38,120 nt of DNA from an uncultured Marivita sp. (GCA_947503115.1 CANNCS010000028.1:1-38120); one strand, 5' to 3'. Positions 16,267 through 24,859 are shown, counted from the first letter of the stretch. Numbers and translations are program-made. Notes: generated by a model not told the origin, from the letters alone.

Positions 16267-18087
16267 TCAGTAGCCGCTGTCGGTGATCAGCACTTTGTGA
16301 CCGGGCTCAACCTCGCGGTAGATCGACGGCTCGGGCGCATAGTCCAACCCATGAATCGGCGATGGAATCGGTTTGAAGTTCAAATCCTTTTCCGACTTGC
16401 GTTTGCGCGGATCGGCAATCGGCACTGCCTTCATCAAGGCCTGTGTGTAGGGGTGTTGTGGGTTTTCGAACACGGCGCGGCGTGGGCCCAGTTCGACGAT
16501 TCGGCCCAGATACATCACTCCGACATAGTGACTGACCCGTTCGACCACCGCCATGTCGTGACTGATAAACAGGAACGACAAACCAAGCTCCGCCTGCAAT
16601 TCCAGCATCAGGTTCAACACCTGCGCCTGCACCGATACGTCCAGCGCCGAGACCGCTTCGTCCGCGACAATCAGCTTGGGATTCAGCGCCAAAGCCCGCG
16701 CGATCGCGATACGCTGACGCTGACCACCGGACAGTTCGTGCGGATAGCGCTGCATGAAGCTGCGTGGCAGTTCCACCCGGTCGAACAGGTTTTCGACCTT
16801 TTTCTGCATCTCGGCGCTCGATCCGATGCCAAAATTGCGCAATGGCTCGGCCACCTGTTCAGAAAGCTGCATCTGAGGGTTCAGCGACGCAAACGGATCC
16901 TGAAACACCATTTGCATATCGCGCCGCGCCTCGCGCAGTTCGGACTGGGTCAGTGCCATGATGTTCTTACCATCAAGAAAAACACTGCCCGACATCGGCT
17001 CTACCAACCGCAAAATCGACCTGCCCGCTGTAGATTTACCACACCCGGATTCGCCGACAAGGCTAAGAGTCTGGCCCTTGTTCACCGTAAACGACAGGTC
17101 TTCGACCGCGTGAACGTTGGCCACCGTGCGACGGAAAAAACCGCCTTTGACCTCGAAGCGCGTGGTCAGGTTTTTGACCTCGAGCAGCACTTCGTCCGAT
17201 CCGGTGATTGGCGGCACATCAGATCCATCCCGCCCCAAAAGGCGCATCGGACGCGGCAGGTCGGTGCCCGTCATCTCGCCCAGCTTGGGCACCGCCGCCA
17301 ACAAAGATTGGGTGTAGGGGTGCTGCGGATTCTCGAAGATTTCTTCGACCGTCCCCTCTTCGACCTTATTACCGCGGAACATCACCACCACCCGGTCGGC
17401 CATTTGCGCCACAACCGCCATATCGTGCGTGATGAACATCACGGCCGTGCCAGTCTCGCGCTTAAGTCGGTCCATCAGGGCAAGGATTTCCGCCTGAATG
17501 GTCACGTCCAATGCCGTGGTCGGTTCGTCCGCGATCAACAGCCGCGGTTCGCACGCCAGTGCCATCGCGATGACCACGCGCTGCCGCATCCCGCCAGACA
17601 ATTCGTGCGGATACTGCTTGAGACGCCGTTCGGGTTCCGGGATGCGCACCTGACGCATCAAATCCAGCGCCCGCGCCTCGGCCTGCGCCTTGGTCATGTT
17701 CTTGTGCAGCCGTAGGCCTTCGGTCAACTGGCGACCCACGGTAAAGACGGGATTCAGCGCCGTCATCGGCTCCTGAAAGATCATCCCGATCTCGTTGCCC
17801 CGGATGGTGCGCATCAAGTCCTGATCGGTTTCCGAAAGGTCAACCTCGCCCGCATCCTTACGGTCGAACAACAACCGCCCACCGGCAATATCACCCCCGC
17901 CATATTCAATCAGTCGCATTAGCGACAATGACGACACCGACTTGCCCGAACCAGATTCGCCCACAACGCAGACGGTTTCCCCCGGGTTAATGTTAAACGA
18001 GACGTCCTCAACGCCGACGACGGTGCCGGATTTGGTTTGAAACTCGACGCGAAGATTCTCGATTCTGGCGATGCTGCCATCCGGCAT
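16267..18087 (-). CDS. Peptide-type ABC transporter, fused dual ATPase
   Basis: A 606-aa energising subunit with two complete nucleotide-binding domains fused (DppD-DppF style). The first has GESGSGKS at residues 43-50 and LSGGMRQR at 163-170; the second has GESGCGKS at 345-352 and LSGGQRQR at 452-459. Each NBD is followed by an oligopeptide-transporter C-terminal block containing ENPQHPYTQ. The ATG at 18087 follows AAGGAC; a TTG ten codons earlier is less likely. It is transcribed divergently from the binding protein and permeases (18351-22156), which lack an ATPase of their own, so it should be their partner. It also heads the minus-strand operon of deacylases. Confidence 0.95.
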   Translation of the reverse strand: MPDGSIARIENLRVEFQTKSGTVVGVEDVSFNINPGETVCVVGESGSGKSVSSLSLMRLIEYGGGDIAGGRLLFDRKDAGEVDLSETDQDLMRTIRGNEIGMIFQEPMTALNPVFTVGRQLTEGLRLHKNMTKAQAEARALDLMRQVRIPEPERRLKQYPHELSGGMRQRVVIAMALACEPRLLIADEPTTALDVTIQAEILALMDRLKRETGTAVMFITHDMAVVAQMADRVVVMFRGNKVEEGTVEEIFENPQHPYTQSLLAAVPKLGEMTGTDLPRPMRLLGRDGSDVPPITGSDEVLLEVKNLTTRFEVKGGFFRRTVANVHAVEDLSFTVNKGQTLSLVGESGCGKSTAGRSILRLVEPMSGSVFLDGKNIMALTQSELREARRDMQMVFQDPFASLNPQMQLSEQVAEPLRNFGIGSSAEMQKKVENLFDRVELPRSFMQRYPHELSGGQRQRIAIARALALNPKLIVADEAVSALDVSVQAQVLNLMLELQAELGLSFLFISHDMAVVERVSHYVGVMYLGRIVELGPRRAVFENPQHPYTQALMKAVPIADPRKRKSEKDLNFKPIPSPIHGLDYAPEPSIYREVEPGHKVLITDSGY

Positions 18088-18125
18088 GGGCGCGGTCCTT
18101 TTTCTTTCGTTGCTCAAACGCTAAC

Positions 18126-18162
18126 CGACGTAGGGCCAGAGTCAAACTCTGTCTCTACGTCG
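18126..18162 (-). promoter_or_regulatory. Two-tier hairpin upstream of the ABC ATPase gene
   Basis: Outer arms CGACGTAG (18126-18133) and CTACGTCG (18155-18162) and inner arms CAGAGT / ACTCTG (18137-18151) are both perfect and separated by a symmetric 3x3 internal loop. It ends 39 bases before the ATPase start on the minus strand. It may be an operator or an mRNA leader structure. Confidence 0.55.
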
Positions 18163-18250
18163 CCCTTGTTATCGCCCCCACGGGACTTGCATTTTGCTCA
18201 AAAGCTGTTTCGATGCGCACACAGGGGGAAAGACCGATGCGTTTTCAAAG

Positions 18251-18278
18251 CGGTTTCAATGCTATTGCACTGAAATCG
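18251..18278. repeat. Imperfect inverted repeat in the divergent promoter region
   Basis: CGGTTTCA and TGAAATCG are complementary arms with one G-T pair, 12 bases apart, midway between the divergent operons. It may be an operator half-site pair; the evidence is only the symmetry. Confidence 0.3.
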
Positions 18279-18315
18279 TCGGCATAAGGCTCCGGGGGCT
18301 CCCACCAAGGAAAAC

Positions 18316-18334
18316 GACATAGGTAAACTATGTC
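18316..18334 (+). promoter_or_regulatory. Hairpin adjoining the binding-protein ribosome site
   Basis: GACATAG-GTAAA-CTATGTC is a perfect 7-bp inverted repeat ending just before the AGGAGAG ribosome site of the solute-binding protein gene (ATG 18351). It is placed to act as an operator downstream of the promoter or as an mRNA structure affecting initiation. Confidence 0.5.
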
Positions 18335-18350
18335 CAACTAGGAGAGACTA

Positions 18351-20057
18351 ATGCGACTCAAATCCCTACTTTTGGGGGCTGCTGCTGCCGTAGCCCTGGC
18401 GCCCGCCGCTTTTGCGGAGCGTGGCTCAGACGGCGAAGTTAAAATCATTTATTGGCAGGCGCCTTCTATTCTGAACCCGTTCTTGTCCGGCGGCACAAAG
18501 GACGTGGAATCAGCTTCGATGATCATCGAACCGCTGGCCCGTTATAACGAAAAAGGCGAACTGGTGCCGTGGCTGGTTGAAGAGATTCCGACCGTCGCCA
18601 ATGGTGGCGTCAGCGAAGATCTGACCACGATCACATGGAAAATCACACCGGGCTTGATGTGGTCCGATGGCTCGGCCTTCACTTCCGCCGATGTCGCATT
18701 CACCCACGCCTATTGCACCGACCCCGAAGGTGGTTGCGCGCAGGTGACCAAATTTGAAGGCGTGACCAGCGTTGATACACCCGACGATCTGACAGTCGTT
18801 GTGACCTTTGGTGGCCCGACACCGAACCCCTATGGCCCCTTTGTTGGCGGCGAAAGCCCGATCCTGCAGAAAGCCCAGTTCGAAAACTGTGTGGGTGCTG
18901 CGGCCTCCACCTGTACAGAACAGAACTTTAACCCGATTGGCACTGGCCCGTTCGTCGTCACCGAGTTCAAGCCGAACGACGTGATCACAATGGAAGCCAA
19001 CCCGAACTACCGTGACCCGGCCAAGCCAGCTTTCGCAGCGGTGACCTTCAAAGGCGGCGGCGATGCACGCGCAGCCGGACAGGCTGTCATGGAAACCGGC
19101 GAATTCGACTACGCTTGGAACCTCCAGCTTGCGCCCGACGTCATCGCGCAGATGGAAGCTGGCGGCAAAGGTGTGCCGGTTGCAGGCTTTGGCCCGCTGC
19201 TTGAGCGGATCATGATCAACCAGACCAATGCTGATCCGAACCTGCCCGAAGGCGAACGCTCGACCGCGATGCACCCGCATCCGTTCCTGCAGGAACCGGC
19301 CGTCTACAAAGCCATGTCCATGGCCATTGACCGCCCGTTGTTGGTGGAAATCGGCTATGGTCAGGCCGGCAAGGTCGGCTGTTCCTGGGTTCCGGCACCT
19401 GAAGCCTTCGCCTCCACATTCGAAGGCTGCGAAGTGCAAGACCTCGACGGTGCAAAGGCGATGCTTGATGCTGCTGGTATCGTAGACAGCGATGGCGACG
19501 GCGTGCGCGAGCACAATGGCGTGCCGCTTTCGATCCTGTACCAGACCTCGACCAACGCTGTTCGTCAGGATTTCCAGGCCCTGATCAAAGAATGGTGGGA
19601 ACAGATCGGCTTTGAAGTCGAACTGCGCAACATCGACGCGTCTGTGTTCTTTGGCGGTGACCCGGGTTCGCCTGACACCTTCCAGAAGTTCTATGCTGAC
19701 GTGGAAATGTACGCCAACACCTTTAACGGCACCGATCCGCAGTCCTATTTGGGCAACGGCCTGTGCGACAAGGCTCCGCGTCCGGATTCCCAGTGGCAGG
19801 GTGAAAACATCAGCCGCTTCTGCATGGAAGAGTTCGATGCCCTGCACGCAGAGTTGTCGAAAACAGCCGACATGGCAGAGCGTCAGCGCATCGGTCGTGA
19901 ACTCAGCGCAATGATCACCGACAATGGCGGGATGATCCCGCTGGTGCACCGTGGCCGTCTGTCGGCACATGCCACCACACTTGGTGGTGTTGTTCTGAAC
20001 GTTTGGGACAGCGAACTCTGGAACGTTGCGGACTGGTACCGCGTCGAATCCAACTGA
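18351..20057 (+). CDS. Peptide-type ABC transporter solute-binding protein
   Basis: Periplasmic family-5 binding protein, 568 aa, that delivers ligand to the permeases downstream. The Sec signal peptide is clear: MRLKS, a hydrophobic run, then a cleavage site after residue 22 (AFA/ERG). The mature part shows the DppA/OppA pattern: a fold entry ILNPFLSGGTKD, WSDGSAFTSADVAFTHAY near residue 105, FNPIGTGPFVVTEFKPND, and PAVYKAMSMAIDRPLLVEIGYG. Several cysteine pairs may form disulphides. The ribosome site AGGAGAG is strong. A hairpin at 20075-20101 separates it from the permease genes and probably allows higher expression of this subunit. The ligand is not predictable; context favours N-acylated amino acids or small peptides. 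Confidence 0.94.
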   Translation: MRLKSLLLGAAAAVALAPAAFAERGSDGEVKIIYWQAPSILNPFLSGGTKDVESASMIIEPLARYNEKGELVPWLVEEIPTVANGGVSEDLTTITWKITPGLMWSDGSAFTSADVAFTHAYCTDPEGGCAQVTKFEGVTSVDTPDDLTVVVTFGGPTPNPYGPFVGGESPILQKAQFENCVGAAASTCTEQNFNPIGTGPFVVTEFKPNDVITMEANPNYRDPAKPAFAAVTFKGGGDARAAGQAVMETGEFDYAWNLQLAPDVIAQMEAGGKGVPVAGFGPLLERIMINQTNADPNLPEGERSTAMHPHPFLQEPAVYKAMSMAIDRPLLVEIGYGQAGKVGCSWVPAPEAFASTFEGCEVQDLDGAKAMLDAAGIVDSDGDGVREHNGVPLSILYQTSTNAVRQDFQALIKEWWEQIGFEVELRNIDASVFFGGDPGSPDTFQKFYADVEMYANTFNGTDPQSYLGNGLCDKAPRPDSQWQGENISRFCMEEFDALHAELSKTADMAERQRIGRELSAMITDNGGMIPLVHRGRLSAHATTLGGVVLNVWDSELWNVADWYRVESN

Positions 20058-20074
20058 TCGCAACAGCGTTTCTC

Positions 20075-20101
20075 GTAGGGTGGGCCACGTGTCCACCCTA
20101 C
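20075..20101 (+). repeat. Intergenic hairpin between binding protein and permease genes
   Basis: GTAGGGTGG (20075-20083) and CCACCCTAC (20093-20101) form a 9-bp stem with a nine-base loop. It resembles the GTAGGGTGG-type intergenic palindromes found scattered in many bacterial genomes. At this position it may shield the 3' end of the binding-protein mRNA or cause partial termination. Confidence 0.6.
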
Positions 20102-20145
20102 ACGTTGCTTCCCTATAAAAGACTTATGACCCGAGGCGCCATACG

Positions 20146-21183
20146 ATGCTGACCTTCGCCGTCCGACGACTTGTTCTCGCCGTTCCGACGCTTCTGTTCA
20201 TCAGTTTTGTCATTTTCATGCTTTTGCAACTCGCCCCCGGCGACCCGATGGCACAAGTGCCCCTGACGGTGCCGCCCGAGGTGAAGGAAAAAATGCGCCA
20301 GGCGCTTGGTGTGGGGGAACCTCCGCTGGTTCAATACTGGAAATGGCTGGTGCAAGTCTTCTGGATCGAACCAAAAGTCTTTATCGACTATCTGACCAAT
20401 TCCAGCACCCTTCTGGGCTGGTTGCCCGACACACAGCTTTACCAGGACGAACTGCGCGTGATCTCGTGGCAGACCCGCAGCCCGGTGATGGACATCGTGA
20501 TCCAGCGTATCCCGCAAACGCTGTGGGTCGTTGGAATGGCCTATGTCGTCGGCATTCTGATCGCCCTGCCCATCGGCATCTATTCCGCCTACCGCCAGTA
20601 CTCGGTATTCGATCAATCCGGCACGTTCATCACGATGATCGGCTTTTCGATCCCACCTTTCTTTACCGGCCCGCTGCTAATTGTGATCTTCTCGGTTCAG
20701 CTTGGTTGGTTCCCGTCGATCTACGACACGACCCACGTCGTCAACGACTGGGCCAGCCTGAAATATCAGCTGCAACAGATGATCCTGCCCGTGATGGTGC
20801 TGGCCCTACAAACCACCGCGCAGATCAGCCGCTACATGCGCGCCTCGATGCTCGACAATTTGAACCAAGACTACGTCCGCACCGCCCGTGCCAAGGGTCT
20901 GAGTGAAGCCGTGGTCGTCACGGTGCACGTCCTGCGAAACTCGATGATTCCGGTTATCACGGTCATCGCGCTCAACGTGCCGTCGATCTTTGGCGGAGCG
21001 ATCATCACCGAGAACGTGTTCAAGGTGAACGGCATCGGCCAGTTGCTGATCACAGCGCTCTTTGCCAACGACCTGCCCATGGTGATGACACTGACCTTCA
21101 TCTTCGCCGTGCTGATTGTTCTATTCAACCTGATTGCCGATATCCTCTACGGCCTTCTCGACCCGAGGATCCGCTATGACTGA
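20146..21183 (+). CDS. Peptide-type ABC transporter permease (DppB-like)
   Basis: Inner-membrane permease of 345 aa. It starts LTFAVRRLVLAVPTLLFISFVIFMLLQLAPGDP, the hallmark first helix and APGDP turn of the DppB class, has about six membrane segments, and carries the EAA loop (YVRTARAKGLSEAVVVTVHVLRNS) that docks on the ATPase. It ends LLDPRIRYD, as usual for the family. An insertion near residues 60-115 (EPKVFIDYLTNSSTLLGWL and following) makes it slightly longer than classic DppB. The next gene starts inside its last codons (ATGACTGA overlap). Confidence 0.95.
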   Translation: MLTFAVRRLVLAVPTLLFISFVIFMLLQLAPGDPMAQVPLTVPPEVKEKMRQALGVGEPPLVQYWKWLVQVFWIEPKVFIDYLTNSSTLLGWLPDTQLYQDELRVISWQTRSPVMDIVIQRIPQTLWVVGMAYVVGILIALPIGIYSAYRQYSVFDQSGTFITMIGFSIPPFFTGPLLIVIFSVQLGWFPSIYDTTHVVNDWASLKYQLQQMILPVMVLALQTTAQISRYMRASMLDNLNQDYVRTARAKGLSEAVVVTVHVLRNSMIPVITVIALNVPSIFGGAIITENVFKVNGIGQLLITALFANDLPMVMTLTFIFAVLIVLFNLIADILYGLLDPRIRYD

Positions 21184-22156
21184 GCCTGTGCAAGCCACCC
21201 CGACCCCAATCGAAGCGCTGGCCGACAAGGGCCCGCTAGAGCCGCCGCGCAGCCAGTGGAAAGACGTCTGGGACCAATTCCGCAAACACAAAGGCGCAAT
21301 GTTCGGTGGTGGGTTCCTGCTGTTCATTACACTGGCGGTGGTATTGGGTCCGTATCTCTGGCAGGTCGACGCGCAAAAACTCGACATCCGCAACAAAGAT
21401 CTGCGCCCGATCTGGACGGCCCTGTGGGATTCCGGAGCCAAAACGGCATGGAGCCGACCCTTCGGCACCGACCAGCTGGGCCGCGATCAACTCGCCCAAA
21501 TCATTCAGGGCGGTCGGACGTCGATGGCCGTCGGGTGGGCCGCGATGATCCTCAGCCTGATCATCGGCACTACCGTTGGCGTGATGGCCGGGTTTGTTCG
21601 CAAGGCGGACGGGCTGTTGATGCGCCTGACGGACCTGTTTCTATCGCTTCCGATCCTGCCCCTGCTGCTGGTTGCGGTGACGCTGTTCCGCCAGCCTTTG
21701 CGCGAAGCGTTTGGGCCAGAGGGGGGCATGTTTGTCCTGATTGTCGGCATCATCGCCATCACAAGCTGGATGCCCACCGCCCGCATCGTGCGCGGCGACA
21801 TCCTTGCTCTCAAGGAACGCGAGTTCATCTTGGCCGCCCGATCTATTGGCACCACACCATTCCGCATCGTGCAGCGCCACCTGCTGCCCAACGTGCTTTC
21901 ACCGATTATGGTCTCGGCCACTCTTGGCCTTGCCACCGCGATCATCACGGAAAGCGCACTGAGCTTCCTTGGCGTCGGCTTCCCGTCGGACTTCCCAACA
22001 TGGGGCAAGATGCTGGCCGATGCGGTGCAGCGCATGCAGCAGTTCCCCGAACGGGTTTACCTGCCGGGCATCGCGATCTCGCTTACCGTACTCAGCGTAA
22101 ACTACCTGGGTGACGGTCTACGCGACGCGCTCGATCCGCGCATCCGCGGGCGCTAA
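21176..22156 (+). CDS. Peptide-type ABC transporter permease (DppC-like)
   Basis: Second permease, 326 aa, forming the heterodimeric channel with the upstream gene product. The start ATG at 21176 overlaps the upstream stop by eight bases; the frame continues upstream but that part is in the other gene. It has the N-terminal soluble segment and SQWKDVWDQFRKHKGAMFGGGF entry of DppC proteins, six membrane segments and the EAA loop (REFILAARSIGTTPFRIVQRHLLPN), ending ALDPRIRGR. It is the last gene of the unit; a nested palindrome follows at 22210-22250. Confidence 0.95.
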   Translation: MTEPVQATPTPIEALADKGPLEPPRSQWKDVWDQFRKHKGAMFGGGFLLFITLAVVLGPYLWQVDAQKLDIRNKDLRPIWTALWDSGAKTAWSRPFGTDQLGRDQLAQIIQGGRTSMAVGWAAMILSLIIGTTVGVMAGFVRKADGLLMRLTDLFLSLPILPLLLVAVTLFRQPLREAFGPEGGMFVLIVGIIAITSWMPTARIVRGDILALKEREFILAARSIGTTPFRIVQRHLLPNVLSPIMVSATLGLATAIITESALSFLGVGFPSDFPTWGKMLADAVQRMQQFPERVYLPGIAISLTVLSVNYLGDGLRDALDPRIRGR

Positions 22157-22209
22157 GCCACACTGCACACAAATAAGATCAATCGGCATGGGCGCACAGC
22201 CCCCGCCCA

Positions 22210-22250
22210 AACGCTGGCCTCGATTTTTCGCGAAAAATCGGGACAGCGTT
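22210..22250 (+). terminator. Nested palindrome after the permease operon
   Basis: A perfect 20-base palindrome CGATTTTTCGCGAAAAATCG (22221-22240) sits inside outer arms AACGCTG (22210-22216) and CAGCGTT (22244-22250). It starts 53 bases after the permease stop. The A/T-rich centre lacks a trailing U-run, so it may be a 3'-end structure or a dispersed palindromic element rather than a simple terminator. Confidence 0.45.
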
Positions 22251-22371
22251 CTCAATTCAGCCCAAACCTCAAGAATCGGTCCCGCCAAACACAGGGTTAT
22301 TCCCTTATGACAACCTTGCCACAGGAAAAATTTCCCGCCATCTGCCGTCTGAATGACGGAAGGACCGACCC

Positions 22372-23424
22372 ATGTTCGAAACCCTTGGCTTTGAAAACTA
22401 CACGGCGCCGCAAGTCGCGGTGGGCCTGGCACTGATCCTAGGTGCTGCCTTTGGCCTGTTCGCCGAACGCACGAAATTCTGCTTCCGCCGCGGGTTGGTC
22501 GGAGACGACCGCAAACAAGCAATGGGTGTCTGGTTGACGGCACTGGCTGTGGCTGTTCTGGGTACCCAAGCCGGCGTAGTATCAGGCCTGATCACATTCG
22601 ACGATCACCGTTTCATGGCCGGAGACCTCCCGCTTCTTGCCATCGTTCTGGGTGGCCTGATGTTTGGTGCAGGCATGGTACTGACACGCGGCTGTGTGTC
22701 CCGCCTGACCGTTCTGTCCGCAAGCGGTAACCTGCGCGGCGTGTTCGTCTTGCTGGTGTTCGCGATTGCCGCCCACGCCACACTGAAAGGTGTGCTGGCT
22801 CCGGTTCGCACCACGCTTGGGTCCGTCACCGTGCCGCTGGGCGACACCGTATCTCTGGCCGCCCTACCCGGCGGTGCGCTGGTCTGGGCGGTGCTGATCG
22901 CGCTGGCGGCGCTGGCCTATGCCGTCCGGTCCGGCAACCGCGTCACCACGCTGATCATGGCAGCTTTGCTGGGTGCACTGGTTCCCGCAGGCTGGATCGG
23001 CACTGGCTTTGTCCTTTATGACGACTTCGACCCAGTCGCGCTCCAAAGCCTCTCCTTTACTGCGCCTTATGCCGACACTCTGTTCTGGTCCATCGCGTCT
23101 ACCTCGATCCCGGCCAATTTTGGTGTTGGCCTGATCGGCGGCACAATGATCGGTGCGCTGGTGGCGTCCCTGATCTTCGGCAGCTTCCAGTGGCAGTCGT
23201 TCCATACTCCGGCAGAAACCGGACGCTATGCAGGCGGAGCTGTTCTTATGGGCATAGGCGGTGTTCTGGCCGGCGGCTGCACCGTGGGTGCGGGTCTGGC
23301 CGGTGTGCCGACACTGTCGATCGCGGCCCTGCTGACCATCGTGTCGATCGCAGGCGGCGCGCTTTTGGCGAATGCGGCACTCAAGCCGTCCCGCCAGTCG
23401 GCCTACGCCCAACCCGCAGAATAA
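22372..23424 (+). CDS. YeeE/YedE (TsuA-type) thiosulfate transporter
   Basis: A 350-aa inner-membrane protein with about nine hydrophobic helices. The family places conserved cysteines in hairpin loops to relay thiosulfate through hydrogen bonds; here they are C37 (TKFCFRRG), C108 (TRGCVSRL) and C303 (AGGCTVGAGL), each in the expected glycine-rich setting. It resembles TsuA, which imports thiosulfate as a sulfur source, though other members move related sulfur compounds. The ribosome site GGAAGGA precedes the ATG, and a small hairpin (CCGTC/GACGG, 22345-22359) lies just before it. It is a single-gene unit; no TusA-like TsuB follows. Confidence 0.88.
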   Translation: MFETLGFENYTAPQVAVGLALILGAAFGLFAERTKFCFRRGLVGDDRKQAMGVWLTALAVAVLGTQAGVVSGLITFDDHRFMAGDLPLLAIVLGGLMFGAGMVLTRGCVSRLTVLSASGNLRGVFVLLVFAIAAHATLKGVLAPVRTTLGSVTVPLGDTVSLAALPGGALVWAVLIALAALAYAVRSGNRVTTLIMAALLGALVPAGWIGTGFVLYDDFDPVALQSLSFTAPYADTLFWSIASTSIPANFGVGLIGGTMIGALVASLIFGSFQWQSFHTPAETGRYAGGAVLMGIGGVLAGGCTVGAGLAGVPTLSIAALLTIVSIAGGALLANAALKPSRQSAYAQPAE

Positions 23425-23426
23425 AA

Positions 23427-23792
23427 CTAAATGTCGATCTCGCCGCCCTCGGGCGGCGGGAGACCTTCCAACGGCGGCGCATCCTGTTTCCGTTTAAGCA
23501 GAATATCCCCGTTGGGCAGAACCACAGGCGGTTCATAGGCCGACCAATCCTCGACCTGTTCCATCAGATCGCGCAGGGCCGGGCCCATTTCCTCGGCAAA
23601 ACTGCGCATGGCGGGTTCAATCTCATCCGCAAGCCCCTCAAGCTCTCGCAAGGCGGGCTCCATCTCGCTCAACAGTCCACGAAAGAAAAGCTTTGCGCCC
23701 TTCTCCATAAGGCTGGTGCCTTCGTCCTCCTGCGCGATGGCCCCAAAGGGGACCAGCGCCACGGCAAATGCAAATGCAGAAATCTGTTTCAT
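23427..23792 (-). CDS. Secreted acidic protein of unknown function
   Basis: A 121-aa product with a clear Sec signal peptide (MKQISAFAFAVALVPFGAIA/QED, cleavage after residue 20). The mature region is a helical, acidic repeat-like stretch (EMEPALRELEGLADEIEPAMRSFAEEMGPALRDL), then a conserved-looking DWSAYEPPVVLPNGDILLKRK and a proline/glycine-rich tail. I recognise the pattern as recurrent in Rhodobacterales genomes but know no function. No good ribosome site is seen; TATATT lies shortly upstream of the ATG. It converges on the thiosulfate transporter with only two bases between the stops. Confidence 0.8.
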   Translation of the reverse strand: MKQISAFAFAVALVPFGAIAQEDEGTSLMEKGAKLFFRGLLSEMEPALRELEGLADEIEPAMRSFAEEMGPALRDLMEQVEDWSAYEPPVVLPNGDILLKRKQDAPPLEGLPPPEGGEIDI

Positions 23793-23827
23793 GAGATCAA
23801 TATAGGCGATCTTGCCGAAGATTTCAC

Positions 23828-24859
23828 CTATAGGTCGATATCCAGTGTCACCGGAAAATGATCCGAGGCCGTCAACAAAGCCTCGCGCAGTTCGGGTGTT
23901 TTCCAGCACGTCGGATCATCGAACGGATGCCAGATGCGCCACCGTTTGGCCTTGGGCCGCAGATCGGGTGACACCATAATATAATCAAGCAGGGCTTGGA
24001 GGTAGCGATCTTCCTTCGGGATATAGAACCGCGCAGTGGTCGGTTGCGGCCCGATCCGACGCAATAATGCCCTCGACGCATGAGGATCGTACAAAGTGGC
24101 CTCACCGTCCCCAAGAATGATCTCGACCGAACTGCGCCCGAACAAATGCTCATATTCGTCCAGACCGGGCCCATCGTTCAAGTCCCCCATAACCATCAAC
24201 GCATCACCTGCTGCAAGATGCTCGGCAATACGCGCCCGCAGCCAGATCGCCTGCGCCAATTGCTTGCGTCGGTTGGAAATCGACAGGCGCATCACCTCGT
24301 CGCGATTGGTGGCACCATGAGGCGCTTTTGATTTCAGATGTGCCCCGATCAGACGCAGGCTTTGCCCCGTTGCGCGGATCGTCATGTCGATCTCAAGCGG
24401 AGGCTTCGAGAACACCACCTTGTCTTCGGTCGCATCGATATCAAGGTCGATACGGAAAGTTCCGTCGAACCGCGGGGCGCCACCGGTTTGCGGCGCTCCG
24501 GGCACCGGCGCTTGCCCGTGCGGATCATGCCGTGCCGAGACCACGTCAGGATCATACATCAGCGCGATTTCCTGCTGGGTGTCGTTGCTGAACCCCAACA
24601 CCGCCTTGCGGGCCCGCAGATCAAATGCCTCGGCAAAGGCTTCCAATGCACGCACCGTATCGCGACTACGGCTGGTATCCGGCGCTTCGATCACCATAAT
24701 CACATCGGCATCCATGGCCGTGAACACGATACCCAAAGCCTCGGTTTGCATCGCCTTGGTCACGTCATACCGCGCTGACCATGACCCGTCCGCAACCAAG
24801 GCGCCTGTGTCATCGAACAGCGCGTCGAACCATTCGACATTGTAGGTGGCCAGTCTCAT
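23828..24859 (-). CDS. Endonuclease/exonuclease/phosphatase family protein (cytoplasmic)
   Basis: A second EEP-superfamily protein, 343 aa, without signal peptide. Motifs: LATYNVEWFDALF, a metal glutamate in VIEAPD, a central IGAHLKSKAPHG, the catalytic MGDLNDGPG, and the terminal ASDHFPVTLDIDL. It differs from the membrane-anchored copy at 15312-16235 and the two share little beyond the core motifs. It is 21 bases downstream of the DnaJ/TerB gene on the same strand and probably co-transcribed. The substrate (nucleic acid, lipid or nucleotide) cannot be chosen from sequence. Confidence 0.88.
   Translation of the reverse strand: MRLATYNVEWFDALFDDTGALVADGSWSARYDVTKAMQTEALGIVFTAMDADVIMVIEAPDTSRSRDTVRALEAFAEAFDLRARKAVLGFSNDTQQEIALMYDPDVVSARHDPHGQAPVPGAPQTGGAPRFDGTFRIDLDIDATEDKVVFSKPPLEIDMTIRATGQSLRLIGAHLKSKAPHGATNRDEVMRLSISNRRKQLAQAIWLRARIAEHLAAGDALMVMGDLNDGPGLDEYEHLFGRSSVEIILGDGEATLYDPHASRALLRRIGPQPTTARFYIPKEDRYLQALLDYIMVSPDLRPKAKRWRIWHPFDDPTCWKTPELREALLTASDHFPVTLDIDL

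Noticed and set aside
16255-17715. 486-codon plus-strand frame across the ABC ATPase gene
   Set aside because: The antisense translation is rich in His, Arg and Gln with no domain, while the minus strand has two complete ATP-binding domains.
18510-20096. 528-codon open frame antisense to the solute-binding protein gene
   Set aside because: Same composition effect; the plus-strand gene has signal peptide, family motifs and a strong ribosome site.
22157-22371. Riboswitch upstream of the thiosulfate-type transporter
   Set aside because: The hairpins here (22210-22250 and 22345-22359) do not match any riboswitch core I know (no SAM, cobalamin or THI-box landmarks).
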